A DNA stretch of 64,000 nucleotides from Pisaster brevispinus (lineage: Eukaryota > Echinodermata > Asteroidea > Forcipulatida > Asteriidae). Location: the NCBI GenBank assembly GCA_023634235.1, contig JAMKCF010000009.1:496001-560000 (forward strand), in the 5' to 3' direction. Below, one piece after another: positions 23,966 through 35,115 of this stretch (position 1 is its first letter; every line of letters starts with the position of its first letter). A program made the position numbers and the translations under genes. A model generated the notes under the pieces. The model ran no database searches. It had not been told where the DNA came from and worked only from the letters and a program-made list of their open reading frames with translations.

Positions 23966-25291
23966 ATGGCTTATATCATCGAATCCGTTGAAGAGCTAGA
24001 ACAGCTTACTTCTGCTAGTGGAGCGGGTTTGGACCAGCAGCTTTCACAAGAGGTTGAAAAGTGCCTACAAAACAGAGCACTATGTAGGCTCATGGTGATA
24101 CACGTGAATAGCAGGCCAAAGACTAGAGCAAGCCTTCAGAATGCTTTGGGGCCGTGCACAGCAGTTGTGCCATACGCCAACCCGCTGAATGTTCTCGCCA
24201 AGGTTAATGGACAGTTAGAATCAACCGAACGAGCTCCGTCGGTGAGAATACCATATGCCAAGAAACGGGTGTTCGTCGAGTTGAAAAAGCTGAAGGAGGC
24301 ACATCAAAAATATCTCAAGAAGAATAAGTGTACTTGGGCTCCCTGGCGAAGTAAAATTGATGAAATTGCTTCGGAAAGAGTTGTAAATTGGCTTCAAAAT
24401 GATCCAGAAGGAACAGAAGAGACCTAGATTAGTGACCTGATTGAAAAGTGTGGATTATTAGTAACAACTGACGGACGAAACAAATATTTTGAAAAAATGT
24501 ATACAGTGTCCCCATCACGGGTCCTCACTATGAACATGAAACGTTTAAAGCACAAACGAACCGAAGTCTCAAAAGAAGCCACGGTCAGTATTGGCTTAGG
24601 GCTGCCTAAGTTTGATGCCATCAACACGGACAAAAAGACAACAACTGTGTTCTCAATCGGAGTGCTCCCCGGAGAGAATGAAAAAGAAAAGACAATCAAA
24701 GTGACACCAGAAGGAGTAACCGGCATCAAAGAGTTGACCAATGATTATGAACCCCTAGTACATGAAACTCGTATCTTGAAGAGGAATAAAAGGTTACGTG
24801 TGGTCGGCAAATGCAAAGAGTTCTCTGAAGTCTTGACAAATCGCTTGACTTACACAGCACTGGACCGCAACGCCATACTGATACCTGCATCGGTAACTGA
24901 AAAGGCACAGATGCATTACAAAGTGGCCGAATGGGTCGCCTCTTTAGAGACCACCGAAAGAACATACACCATGCTCGAGCTGCAGCAGGGGTTGATCAAC
25001 TGCTGTGTCAGTAAAGTAAGGCGTCTTGCTCCGTCTACAATCATCGACTTACTGAAGAAGGAAGGTTACATTGCAATTGATGATGTGCAGTCGGTCACTT
25101 ATAACCTACCGACAGACCGGCATGAGATACCCAATACATGGCAAGATGACACAGTAAAAGTTGCCGCAGATCGCTGTAAGTGCTCTGGCCTATTGAGGAA
25201 AGCTTTCCCCAGACCGAATAAGGCTGAGAGGAAGACGAGAGAAGCCCAACATGATGCACTGATGGCGATCAGACTTGCTGGCTGGCTATAA
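23966..25291 (+). pseudogene. Novel family, tandem copy 1, broken by one nonsense codon
   Basis: The frame is open for 441 codons apart from a single TAG at 24425-24427, where copies 2 and 3 have TTG (Leu). Downstream the same frame resumes and matches the sisters to the end, including the module ending SVTYNLP and the CKCSGLLRKAF motif. The encoded sequence is about 93-95% like copies 2 and 3 by eye, with its own tail (MAIRLAGWL). No frameshift is present. It could be a recent pseudogene, a polymorphic null allele, or a 153-residue N-terminal fragment. If translation restarted at 24497, it would yield 264 residues lacking the RPKT region. It is intronless, like all the family. A possible AATAAA lies at 25780-25785. 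Confidence 0.75.
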
Positions 25292-26915
25292 AACTGTAGG
25301 TCTTATTATGCAGAGTGACCGAATTTGATGACTCGGTTATTTCGCTAAACACTTTTAAGTGCGTCACATCAATATTGAAGATGAAGCTAAAAATAGGGGG
25401 CTCGTCTGGCCAATTAATACTGTATAGTTTGCATTTGCATTCTAGGTTTTTAAATGAGGCATCTTTTCAGCGCCAATTTGTGCCATTTATAGTACAATAT
25501 TAGCGTGGTGGTTAAAAAAAAAACCAAAAAGATTAAAGATTGAGTAATATACAACATAAAAGTCTGTGATTTTTAATTGTTAAAGGTCAAGCGATAAACT
25601 GGGAGGAGGGGGAATCCCTGGTGCCTCCTGTATTAAGTCATATGGGTGCAAATGGAGAGTTTATTATCTAATAATTTAGCAAAACAGGTGTTGTGTTTAT
25701 ACAACTGACTCCTGGAATTTTTGTTGTTGCCTCTAGTGTTACATGATTTGGAAACTATGTTCTTGGATTTGGGACACTTAATAAAACAACTTCTGAAACG
25801 TGAAAATATCGAGCTCAAACTCGAGTGGATTTTCGATGACTGTTGTTGTTTTGGGGTTTGTTTTTAATAAAATAAAAAAATTGCCATAGTTCAATATACA
25901 TTCGAGCATCTGCGTGCCATAAAAGTCGCCTTTCAATAGCAGTTTGATTGGATATAGATTTGTAAAAATTGTAAAAACCGTTTGCTTTGTACAGATTTTC
26001 TGTAACATAAAATTTAATGATGTATTGTAGACAGTCACATACTCGATGCATTTTTTATTTTTGCTTTAATTAAAAGTTGTATTGTTCACTATCAGAACCA
26101 TCTGCATTGCATTCAGTAACAGTCGCTTATATAATTTTTTAGTCGCTTATTTAAAATAATTCAACTAGATAAAACTTAATCAGTTATTATTCGACACACC
26201 AAAGTAACTTGTGCAAAATACTATTTTATATTGTAACTGTTATCTTCCTTTGGGTTGGGGTAAAGGGGAGGCGAACGGGAAAATATTGCTATCGTGTGGG
26301 GGGGGGGGGTTAGTGGGATTCTTGTTACTTGTTTTCAGGAGGGTTCATGGTAATACGTTACAAGTCTTTTTGACTTTGTGTATTTCCTTCACAACTTGTA
26401 TATAAATTGTATTATTTACTTGACATGATTTACTTGATTTATTTGCAATTAGCAGGTAGTTAAGGGTTAGTGGTATAGACTTAATTTATTTAATTTATTT
26501 ACTGGAGACGATTGTCACTTTATTGCAAGTGTGTAGAAATAAACGATGAAGTTGTTTCATCAATATCAACAAATTTAGCCTGTTTAAAGTTCCAGTTGGT
26601 AGCTTGAACGATTTGAAGTGGACGGGAGATGGTTGTTATTGTAGTAGTAGTATATTTCTGGTAATGAAACCAATTATGCCTGCAAAGTTGACTCAAACTA
26701 AATTGTAAACAAATTGCTTACTATTATTATGTGAACCGGAAACACCAGTTATGAGATGTATTTTGTAAGTTAATGTTAAAGTTTGTGTCACGAAATGTAT
26801 CAATATCTTGGGATTTAGGCCTATAGCTCAATTTTTTAATAACAGGTATTGTTTTTGCTTTTATTAAAAGTTGTATTGTTCACTATCTGACCATCTACAT
26901 GACATTCAGTAACAG
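25292..26915 (+). other. 3' flank of family gene 1
   Basis: It is collinear with the other units' 3' flanks and includes a 350-bp-type subrepeat (words TTAATTAAAAGTTGTATTG, CATTCAGTAACA, CCTGTTTAAAGTTCC). No gene was found. Confidence 0.4.
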
Positions 26916-27837
26916 ACTTTATTGTTTGCTTGCTGCAGCCGCTGAGCAGGTGGCGAACCGTAGGCCTTTTATGTGCGGTTTTGGAGTAGCCGACCCTCGG
27001 TCCCATGCTTACCGTGAAGGATGGTTGCTTAAGGACCCTCCGGGAACCGGAAGCACGTGTACTGCAGCTGTCTCAGCAAAACCAAAGAGTGCATAATTCT
27101 CTCAAAATGTATTAATTTACCCCCAACCTTCCATCAGACGGTCCTATTCCATTGCATTTCATATCAGTTGAAAGGGTCAACCTAGAAAATGCTACTCGCA
27201 AATTATGTTTAGCCAACATACCACATACAGTGTTTCAAGTAAAGGCCAAACGCATTAATTTTTTTTTGGGTCTTTTTATTAATTAGTCTGCCAACTTATT
27301 TTTTATTAATAAATACCTTGGACAGTTTCAAGTCTCTGATTGGTCAAAACCCGATCACGTGGGGGTGTATTAACGGGCGATATAAAGACCGGCTCAGTGA
27401 ACGAGCGAATAAATGGCCCCTTAACAAGCACATTGTTGTGTAAAATCCTATGCACTATGCTTGTTGTGCGGCAAACTACCGGTATAAAATCAACTCATTT
27501 CTTTGTGCGTATTTAATGTTTAATTTTTTTCAGCAGGGACAGATAGTGCCGCGTGCGGAAACATGCCACGCGTAGGCGTGAACGCGCAGACAATGTATCA
27601 ATTTAGGGTAGCTGGTACGCGCATGAAACAAACATAATGCAAAGTCATAGTCTGGTTCTTGAAAATATGTATAAAAAGTTAATTATGTGTAAGAGATTAG
27701 GTACCACACAAAAGTTGAACAGCCAAACGATTGGCCCTTGAACATGAGTAGAAGATTTCTAAAAATAACGGCGAAAGAAAATCACAAATTCTGACGATTT
27801 TTGTACAGGTTTTTTTTCGTTATAAGGCATTGATTAA

Positions 27838-28100
27838 TGGGAATAACAGTGCGATGAGCCGGTCTTCACTGCGTGGTAATGACCGGGTTGGTGGTTGGCC
27901 GCTGTTAATGGACCGAGCCGAAGTGGTTGGCCGCTGTTAATGGACCGAGCCGAAGTGGTTGGCCGCTGTTAATGGACCGAGCCGAAGTGGTTGGCCGCTG
28001 TTAATGGACCGAGCCGAAGGCGAGGTCCATTAACAGCGGCCAACCACCAACCAAGGTCATTACCACGCAGTGAAGACCGGCTCATCGCACTGTTATTCCC
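27838..28100. repeat. Near-perfect 77-bp hairpin stem
   Basis: The left arm 27838-27914 (GGGAATAACAGTGCGATGAG...) is the reverse complement of the right arm 28024-28100 (...CATCGCACTGTTATTCCC) with one small mismatch region (ACCGGGTT against CCAAGGT). Part of the 32-bp array forms the loop. Such low divergence points to recent origin or gene conversion between the arms. Confidence 0.85.
27891..28018. repeat. Four exact 32-bp tandem repeats
   Basis: The unit starts GTGGTTGGCCGCTGTTAATG and ends GAGCCGAA. Copies begin at 27891, 27923, 27955 and 27987 and are identical by eye. The first overlaps the left hairpin arm. Confidence 0.9.
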
Positions 28101-28288
28101 TAATTAAAATATAGACCAGTACCACACAGAGGCTTTTATGAACGAGTTGTCAAACAGGTGCAAGCCTATTAAAAGTCAACTTCACTAATTTTGTATATTA
28201 GTCACTCTTGCTTAAGCTACAGTCGCGTGCCGCCGCCGTAGGATTCTAATTAAATCCCCCCCCCCGCCCCGAGGGATGGACCTCCCGG

Positions 28289-28600
28289 ATAGCACGTGTA
28301 CTGTTAGCTCTGCCAGAAAAACCACCAATGAGTGCACAACTCACTCAAATACAAAATCATTTACCTCATCCTCACATTACATTTCATGTTAGTTGAAGAT
28401 ATCAGTTTCGAAAATACTACTCCCAATTTTCTTAGGCAACATACTACAATGTGTTTTTTTTCCCTGTCACAATTATCTTCTGTATCCAGTATGGGGCCTA
28501 CGGTGTTGGCGTGTAAGGTGGTTTATTGCATGCCCTCTTGGCTTGGTTTGCCAATCTCACCATAAACAGACCAGGTACAGCCGTCAGGGCCGTATTTGTG
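28289..28600 (+). repeat. Dispersed AGCACGTGTACTG repeat in unit 2
   Basis: Begins AGCACGTGTACTGTTAGCTC and is followed by GTGCACAACTCACTC, AGTTGAAGATATCAG and GACAATCTCACC-like words. The sister copy in unit 3 is at 34798-35115. The short open frame inside is not conserved as protein. Confidence 0.45.
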
Positions 28601-28613
28601 ATTTCATTCTAAT

Positions 28614-28672
28614 TAATATTTAATATTCATAATATTCATAATATTCATAATATTCATAATATTCATAATGAG
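28614..28672. repeat. (AATATTCAT)n minisatellite
   Basis: Five to six tandem 9-bp units of AATATTCAT. Units 1 and 3 have only two or three at the matching place. Confidence 0.85.
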
Positions 28673-29210
28673 ATTAGTTAACTACAGTGTGTGTAAGCTC
28701 CTTTGGCAAGTTATGTTGTATAGTCAAAATGAGAAGCTATAGTAAATAGTCTGCCGTCTTCTTTATAAATTCAAATATTTATAGACCTGCTGAGCACTGA
28801 AATACTTCATAAGGACATCAGTGAGTGTTGTCAAAGCTGCAAGCCTAACTTCACCGAATTTGTGTATGATTTTTTTAAAGCCACACTCCAACTGCAGCTG
28901 CAGAAGGCCCTTGTTCCTTCGTGTGGTTATTATTCTTTTACCGACCCCCGGAAGGTTTTAAAGGGGCGTACATATTTCTAAAAAACAAACTTCTCTAAAT
29001 TCTTTTGAAAGGATTTTGCAATGTGAATTGGGGAGCGTACATACTTTGTCCACGCGAGAGTGGAATGACGAGATTTTGACTGAAACAAAGTGTAAAAAGA
29101 TGTTAATTATTAGATTAGGTTCAGCTTTTTGTGAAATGGAACAAGCGAACCAATAATTACTGTAAAATAATTATTTCAATCTGTTCTCCGCACCAACCAA
29201 CAAAAACCAC

Positions 29211-29226
29211 TGCGCCCTCTTGCGGC
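29211..29226 (-). promoter_or_regulatory. CTCF-like motif, unit 2
   Basis: Identical to the unit 1 motif at 22535 and in the matching position upstream of family gene 2. Confidence 0.3.
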
Positions 29227-30668
29227 TGAGCATGGACGCGCTTCATCACGATAAATAATATTATGACCAACAGGCAAATACGAGCGCGAATTCGTTTTTA
29301 ATCTTTACCCATCTAGAGTCTTCAATTAAATGTTGACAGATGTCAGAAACGCGATTTGGGCCTACGCATGCAAATGTTGCACGTGAAAAAGAAGGAAAGA
29401 AAAGAGGAATGTAGAATTATCTTTAATAGAAAAAAAGATAACATTTATTTGAAAGAACAGGAGCAAATTTTGTACATGGAGTTTTATTGTGAACATAAAT
29501 TGAATCATGTTCCTTGGTATTAGATGTTGGCCTTCGGCCCATAGTCTAGTACATGTAGTTATTTTTAAACGCATTGTTATTGGAATTCTCGTAATATTAA
29601 TAAACATGGAATCTGGTTAAAGAAACATAAATTAACAATGTCGAATTGGTGTTCAGTATTCAATCTGTCCCACAGTCTCTATATTGTCTAACTGGAAAAT
29701 CACAAACAGGAAAACACTATATATAGTTTCAATAATTTGTTTCAAAATCACCTTCTTTTAAATTGAAAACAGAACAAAATTACTCTCAAAGAAAAAAGCA
29801 GGTCAATATAGGTCAATATAGCCCTTTATATACCGCGGTACATCCAGCCTTAGTTACACCCTTAATTAAATCCAGATATCCAAAATGAGGCCGATTTTTC
29901 TTGTAGACAAAATTAATGATCTCATCCCACTGTATAACAATCTGTAATTGATTGGGAGGGATCAGCGGGGGAGAGGTGATGATGATGAAGGTGGGAGGAA
30001 TAACGTCCACCTGGCTCTCGTGGTTTTTCCTCATGTCAGAGGTTATGATAATTTCACACAGTTGTCCTTAAATATCGAACAACATCATAAGTAACACCCG
30101 GCGTTTTCTGGGTCTTAACAATGAATCAGTCAACATGGGCCATGTTTAACACCGTGAACATGAAACACGCACAGTAGGCCTATGTTACAATAAAATGTGC
30201 TCATAACAAGTCGTCTGAAACGATGGTAGGCTCCCAAGTTCCACCGCTCTGGACCACTACATTAGTTTTTGAAATAAGTTTACCCCTATGGTCATGTGAC
30301 CGAACTTTTTAAGGAATACCATTGTTACCAAACAATAGTTGTTGCGAACAGCTTTCACCCAAACACATAATAGGCCTACGCACATTGCGCTAGATTTCAC
30401 AACGGCGGGGATTCTCCCGGATGATAAATAAGCTACGTCATGTTGTATGTTGGTCCCACGTCGTACTTACCGTTGATGTTGCAGTCTACCAACGAAGGCG
30501 AGCCGTTGTTATTTAAATCAAGCGGCCAAGGTTATGGGTTTCGCTTACACGGCCATAATAATATTACAATTTCATTGCGACATAGCTCTTTCACGCACAA
30601 AATACCGTCCGAGGAAGGAATCAATTTCTTGTAGGTCCAAGTCTTTTAGAGAAGAATAACCGTACAAC
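29227..30668 (+). other. Conserved upstream flank of family gene 2
   Basis: It aligns with the flanks of copies 1 and 3. GATAAATAAGCTACGTCA at about 30423 (a TATA-like ATAAATAA next to a half-CRE) is shared with unit 3 but not unit 1, and would be a candidate core promoter about 240 bases before the ATG. Confidence 0.4.
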
Positions 30669-32000
30669 ATGGCTTATATCATCGAATCTGTCGAAGAGCT
30701 AGAACAGCTTACTTCTGCCAGTGGAGCGAGTTTGGACCAGCAGCTTTCACAAGAAGTTGAAGAGTGCCTACTCAACAGGGCACTATGTAGGCTCATGGTG
30801 ATACGCGTGAATAGCAGGCCAAAGACTAGAGCAAGCCTTCAGAATGCTTTGAGGCTGTGCACAGCAGTTGTGCCATACGCCAACCCTCTGAATGTTCTCG
30901 CCGAGGTTAATGAACAGTTAGAATCAACCGAACTTGTTCCGTCGGTGAGAATACCATATGCCAAGAAACGGGTGTTCGTCGAGTTGAAAAGGCTGAAGGA
31001 GGCACATCAAGAATATCTCAAGAAGAATAAGTGTACTTGGGCTCCCTGGCGAAGTAAAATTGATGAAATTGCTTCGGAAAGAGTTGTAAATTGGCTTAAA
31101 AATGATCCAGAAGGAACCGAAGAGACCTTGATCAGTGACTTGATTGAAAAGTGTGGGTTATTGGTAAGAAATGGCGGACGAACCAAATATTTTGAAAAAA
31201 TGTATACAGTGTCCCCGTCCCGGGTCCTCACTTTGAACATGAAACGTTTAAAGCACAGACGAACCGAAGTCTTAAAAGAAGCAACGGTCAGTATTGGCTT
31301 AGGGCTGCCTATAAAGCTTGATGCCGTCAACGCGGAAAAAAGGAAAACAACTGTGTTCTCAATCGGAGTGCTCACCGGCGAGAATGAAATAGAAAAGACA
31401 ATCAAAGTGACACCAGAAGGAGTTACCGGCATCGAAGAGTTTACCAATGAACCCCCAGTACTTGGTACTTATATCTTGAAGAGGAATAAAAGGTTACGTG
31501 CGGTCGGCAAATGCAAAGAGTTCTCTGAAGTCTTGACAAATCGCTTGACTTACACAGCACTGGACCGCAACGCCATACTGATACCTGCATCGGTAACTGA
31601 AAAGGCACAGATGCATTACAAAGTGGCCGAATGGGTCGACTCTTTAGAGACCACCGAAAGAACATACACCATGCTCGAGCTGCAGCAGGGGTTGATCAAC
31701 TGCTGTGTCAGTAAAGTAAAGCGTCTTGCTCCGTCTACCATCATCGACTTACTCAAGAAGGAAGGTTACATTGCCATTGATGATTTGCAGTCGGTCACTT
31801 ATAACCTACCGACAGACCGGCATGAGATACCCAATACCTGGCAAGATGACACAGTAAAAGCGGCCGTAGATCGCTGTAAGTGCTCTGGCCTATTGAGGAA
31901 AGCTTTCCCTAGACCGAATAAGGCTGACAGGGAGATAAGAAAAGCCAAACGTGACGTCATGACGGTGCTCAGACTTGCTGGCTTGGCTATAAAACTGTAG
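30669..32000 (+). CDS. Novel family, tandem copy 2, intact (443 aa)
   Basis: Single exon from ATG at 30669. I do not recognise the family. Visible parts: an acidic start; the family signature SRPKTRASLQNAL (about residues 49-61) leading to AVVPYANPL; PYAKKRVFVELK (96-107); the first half of a module (133-168) starting IASERVVNWL; a basic stretch VSPSRVL...KRLKHRR (181-198); the signature FSIGVLTGENE...TPEGVTGI (230-255); a complete second module (313-381) from HYKVAEWV to SVTYNLP, which by pattern (helix, helix, then an IDD strand turn) could be a winged helix; and CKCSGLLRKAF (403-413). The tail TVLRLAGLAIKL differs from its sisters. No signal peptide or membrane segment; nuclear location is inferred from the basic clusters. 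AATAAA lies at 32815-32820. Confidence 0.8.
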   Translation: MAYIIESVEELEQLTSASGASLDQQLSQEVEECLLNRALCRLMVIRVNSRPKTRASLQNALRLCTAVVPYANPLNVLAEVNEQLESTELVPSVRIPYAKKRVFVELKRLKEAHQEYLKKNKCTWAPWRSKIDEIASERVVNWLKNDPEGTEETLISDLIEKCGLLVRNGGRTKYFEKMYTVSPSRVLTLNMKRLKHRRTEVLKEATVSIGLGLPIKLDAVNAEKRKTTVFSIGVLTGENEIEKTIKVTPEGVTGIEEFTNEPPVLGTYILKRNKRLRAVGKCKEFSEVLTNRLTYTALDRNAILIPASVTEKAQMHYKVAEWVDSLETTERTYTMLELQQGLINCCVSKVKRLAPSTIIDLLKKEGYIAIDDLQSVTYNLPTDRHEIPNTWQDDTVKAAVDRCKCSGLLRKAFPRPNKADREIRKAKRDVMTVLRLAGLAIKL

Positions 32001-32029
32001 GTCTTATTATGCAGAGTGATCGCATTATA

Positions 32030-32201
32030 GACCTTTTATCATGGTGCAGCCGTCTTGATTCTTTCCTATTCAATTTAATGTAACCAAACCGAGGCTGGAA
32101 GGAGAAATAGTCGGTTCCTTTTTGTACAATGAATATTAGCATCTATTACTGCTGTTGAATACAGGGAACATTACCAAGATGGTGGCAGAATGATAAAGGT
32201 C
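32030..32201. mobile_element. 172-bp MITE specific to unit 2
   Basis: The ends are GACCTTTTATC and GATAAAGGTC; terminal inverted repeats run about 26 bp (CCGTCTTG pairs with CAAGATGG). Unit 3 shows the empty site GCATTATAGTTCAG; here TATA lies on both sides, a target duplication of TATA or TA. There is no ORF. Confidence 0.75.
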
Positions 32202-33117
32202 TATAGTTCAGGTTAAGACCGAATTGGATGACTTGGTTATTTCGCTAAACACTTTTAAGTGCGTCACATCAATATTGATTTACGGTCAGCGGTCAATGTT
32301 TCAACAAATTGTATTTTACTTTACAGTGAGTTAGAACCAAATGAACAAATCAAGGGATTGGGGTGGTAATGCTCAAAGGATGCCATGGTAAATCCATCAA
32401 CGCTGAAGATAAAGCTAAAAAATAGGGGGCTCTTCTGGCCAATTAAAACTGAATAGTTTGCATTTGCATTCTAGGTTTTTAAATGAGGCATCTTTTCAGC
32501 GTCAATTTGTGCCATTTATAGTACAATATTAGCGTGGTGGTTAAAAAAAACCCAAAAGATATAGTATTAAAGGTTGAGTAATACAACATAAAAGCCTGTG
32601 ATTTTTAACTGTTAAAGGTCAAGAGATAAACTGGGAGGAGGGAGAATCCCTGGTGCCTCCTGTATTAAGTCATATGGGTGCAAATGGAGAGTTTGTTATC
32701 TAATAATTTAGCAAAACAGGTGTTGTGTTTAAACAACTGACTCCTGGAATTTTTGTTGTTGCCTCTAGTGTTACATAGATTTGACAACTATATGTTCTTG
32801 GAGTTGGGACACTTAATAAAACAACTTCTGAAACGTGAAAATATTGAGCTCAAACTCGAGTGGATTTTCGACGACTGTTGTTGTTTTGGGGGTTTGTTTT
32901 TAATAAAATAAAAATTTGCCATAATTCAATATATATATCCGAGCATCTCCGTGACATAAAATTCACCTTTCAATAGCATTTTGACTGGATCTAGATTTAG
33001 TTGCTCGGACTTCAAATTGAAAGAACTGTTTGCATTGTAAAGATTTTCTGTAACATAAAATTTGATGATGTATTGTAGACAGTCACATACTCTGAGTATA
33101 TTTTCGATGCATGCTTT

Positions 33118-33818
33118 GTCTTTGCTTTAATTAAAAGTTGTATTGTTCAATATCTGACCATCTACATGGCGTTCAGTAACAATCGCTTATATCAATTTTT
33201 AGTCGCTTAAATATAATAATTCAATTAGGTCATTTAGCCTGTTTAAAGTTCCATTGATAGCTTGAACAATTTGAGGTGGAAAAGGGAGATGGTTGTTATT
33301 AGTAGTTGTAGTAGTAGGATATTTCTGGTAATTAAACCAATTATGCTTGCAAACAAAGTTGCCTCAAACTAAATTTTAAACAAATTGCTTGCTATACGTG
33401 AGCCAGAAACACCAGTTATGAGATGTAATGTCAGTTAATGTCAATGTTTGTGTTTACGAAATGTATCAATGTCTCGATATTTTGGCCTATAGCTCAATAA
33501 CAGGTATTGTTTTCGCTTTAATTAAAAGTTGTATTGTTCACTATCTGACCATCTACATTGCATTCAGTAACAATCGCTTATATAAATTTTTAGTTGCTTA
33601 TTCATAATAATTCAACTAGATCATTTAGCCTGTTTAAAGTTCCATTGATAGCTTGAACGATTTGAAGTGAAAAAGGGAGATGGTTGTTATTGTAGTAGTA
33701 GTATATTTCTGGTAATGAAACCAATTATGTCTGCAAAGTTGACTCAAACTAAATTTTAAACAAATTGCTTACTATATGTGAACCGGAAACACCAGTTAAT
33801 AACAGGTTTTGTTTTTGC
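33118..33818. repeat. Two tandem ~350-bp subrepeats in 3' flank
   Basis: Copies about 33118-33480 and 33481-33818 share TTAATTAAAAGTTGTATTG, CCATCTACAT, AGTAACAATCGCTTATAT, CCTGTTTAAAGTTCCATTG, GGGAGATGGTTGTTATT and GGAAACACCAGTTA, in that order. Confidence 0.7.
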
Positions 33819-33820
33819 TT

Positions 33821-34156
33821 TAATAATAATAATAATAATGGCTTCTTATATAGCGCTCATATCCGTCACTCAGTGACGCTCAAGGCGCTTCAACGTTCAT
33901 TTCCTGCAAGGTATGTGGGGCTTCGTTTTGAAGTATGAGACCTACTCCTTTACATAGCACCATGTAATGGTTTACAAGGTGCTGTGGCGCAATATACAGC
34001 GAATCAAACCAGGAACACCGGGGCGAACCCCTTCTCTTTTCGATAAGTGTACTGGGTTCTTTTACGTGCATTACACAACACACGGGACCAACGGCTTTAC
34101 GTCCCATCCGAAGGACGAAGCAATCATGGTTAAGTGTCTTGCTTAAGGACACAAGT
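33821..34156 (-). mobile_element. Retroposon copy with (ATT)n tail
   Basis: On the minus strand it ends in CCATTATTATTATTATTATT, a tail typical of SINEs and RTE-like LINEs. It contains CAAGACACTTAACCATGATT and a GGACGTAAAGCCGTTGG word. It splits a GCTTTAATTAAAAGTTGTATTG sequence found intact elsewhere in the array, which proves insertion. Its family is not certain. The minus-strand open frame across it (33880-34299) runs past the element and is not a gene. Confidence 0.6.
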
Positions 34157-34797
34157 AAAAAAGTTGTATTGTTCACTATCTGACCATCTACATGGCATTC
34201 AGTAACATACTTAATTGTTTGCTTGCTGCAGCCGCTGAGCAGGTGGCTTACCGTAGGCCTTTTATGTGCGGTTTTGGAGTAGCCGACCCTCGGTCCCATG
34301 CTTACCGTGAAGGATGGTTGCTTTAGGACCCTCCGGGAAGCACGTGTACTGCAGCTGTCTCAGCAAAACCAAAGAGTGCATAATTCTCTCAAAATGTCTT
34401 GATTTACCCCCAATCTCCCATCAGACGGTCCTATTCCATTGCATTTCATATCAGTTGAAAGGGTCAACCTAAAAAATGCTACTCGCAAATTATGTTTAGC
34501 CAACATACCACACACAGTGTTTCAAGTAAAGGCCAAACGCATTTGTTTTTATTTTAGTAATTAGTCTGCAAACTTATTTTTTATTAAAATATTTTTAAGT
34601 TATAGACCAGTACCCCACACAGGCTTTTATGAACGAATTGTCAAACAGATGCAAGCCTATTAAAAGTCAACTTCACTAATTTTTTATATTGGTCACTCTT
34701 GCTTCAGCTACAGTCGCGTGCCGCCGCCGTAGGATTCTAACTGAATCCCCCCCCCCCCCCCCCCGCCCGCCTCGGGGGATGGACCTCCAATCCAAGG

Positions 34798-35115
34798 AAG
34801 CACGTGTACTATATAGCTCTGCCAGAAAAAACTTCCAATGAGTGCACAACTCACTCATAAACAAAATCATTTACCCCATCCTTCCATGGCATTTCATGTT
34901 AGTTGAAGAGATCAGCTTCAAAAATACTACTCCCAATTTTCTTAGGCAACATACCACAACGTGTTTTTTTCCCTGTCACAATTATCTTCTGTATCCAGTA
35001 TGGGGCCTACGGTGTTGGCGTATAAGGTGGTTAATTGCATGCCCTCTTGGCTTGGTTTGACAATCTCACCATAAACAGACCAAGTACAGCCTCCAGGGCC
35101 GTATTTGTGATTTTA
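34798..35115 (+). repeat. Dispersed AGCACGTGTACTG repeat in unit 3
   Basis: Sister of 28289-28600. A long C run (34747-34764) lies just upstream. Confidence 0.45.

Larger units (their letters stand above)
19412..26915 (+). repeat. Tandem segmental unit 1 (~7.5 kb)
   Basis: It begins ACTTTATTGTTTGCTTGCTG, the string that also opens unit 2 at 26916 and unit 3 near 34209. It is collinear with the other units but contains a 1.27-kb foldback insertion (19851-21118), a 31-bp triplication and about 400 extra bases near 21650-22130. Units 2 and 3 have extra sequence after the gene (about 32240-32400) that is missing here. Confidence 0.85.
27302..28105. mobile_element. Unit-2-specific ~800-bp insertion, possibly mobile
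   Basis: Units 1 and 3 pass directly from a TTATTAAAATATTT-like stretch to TAGACCAGTACC; here about 800 bases intervene. The insert starts near GGACAGTTTCAAGTCTCTG and ends near GCACTGTTATTCCC, flanked by TTAAT/ATTAA-like bases. AGACCGGCTCA occurs near its left end (about 27387) and again in the right hairpin arm. I see no ORF and cannot assign a class. Confidence 0.5.
26916..34208 (+). repeat. Tandem segmental unit 2 (~7.3 kb)
   Basis: Same start string and order as unit 1, with family gene 2 at 30669-32000. Unit-specific additions are an insertion of about 800 bp (27302-28105), a 172-bp MITE (32030-32201), a duplicated 3' subrepeat (33118-33818) and a retroposon near 33821-34156. Confidence 0.85.

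Noticed and set aside
27891..28018. CRISPR-like array
   Set aside because: The repeats abut with no spacers and the genome is eukaryotic.
28332..28565. Plus-strand open frame, also present at 34842-35060
   Set aside because: It lies within a dispersed repeat and the frame differs between copies.
29813..30034. 73-codon minus-strand open frame upstream of family gene 2
   Set aside because: The unit 1 counterpart shifts frame and stops midway, so no protein is maintained.
31007..31665. Minus-strand open frames inside the tandem family genes (also in copies 1 and 3)
   Set aside because: They persist only because the sense gene is conserved; no start context or independent signature.
33880..34299. 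139-codon minus-strand open frame
   Set aside because: It runs from a retroposon into the flanking unit repeat; no conserved protein or splice pattern.
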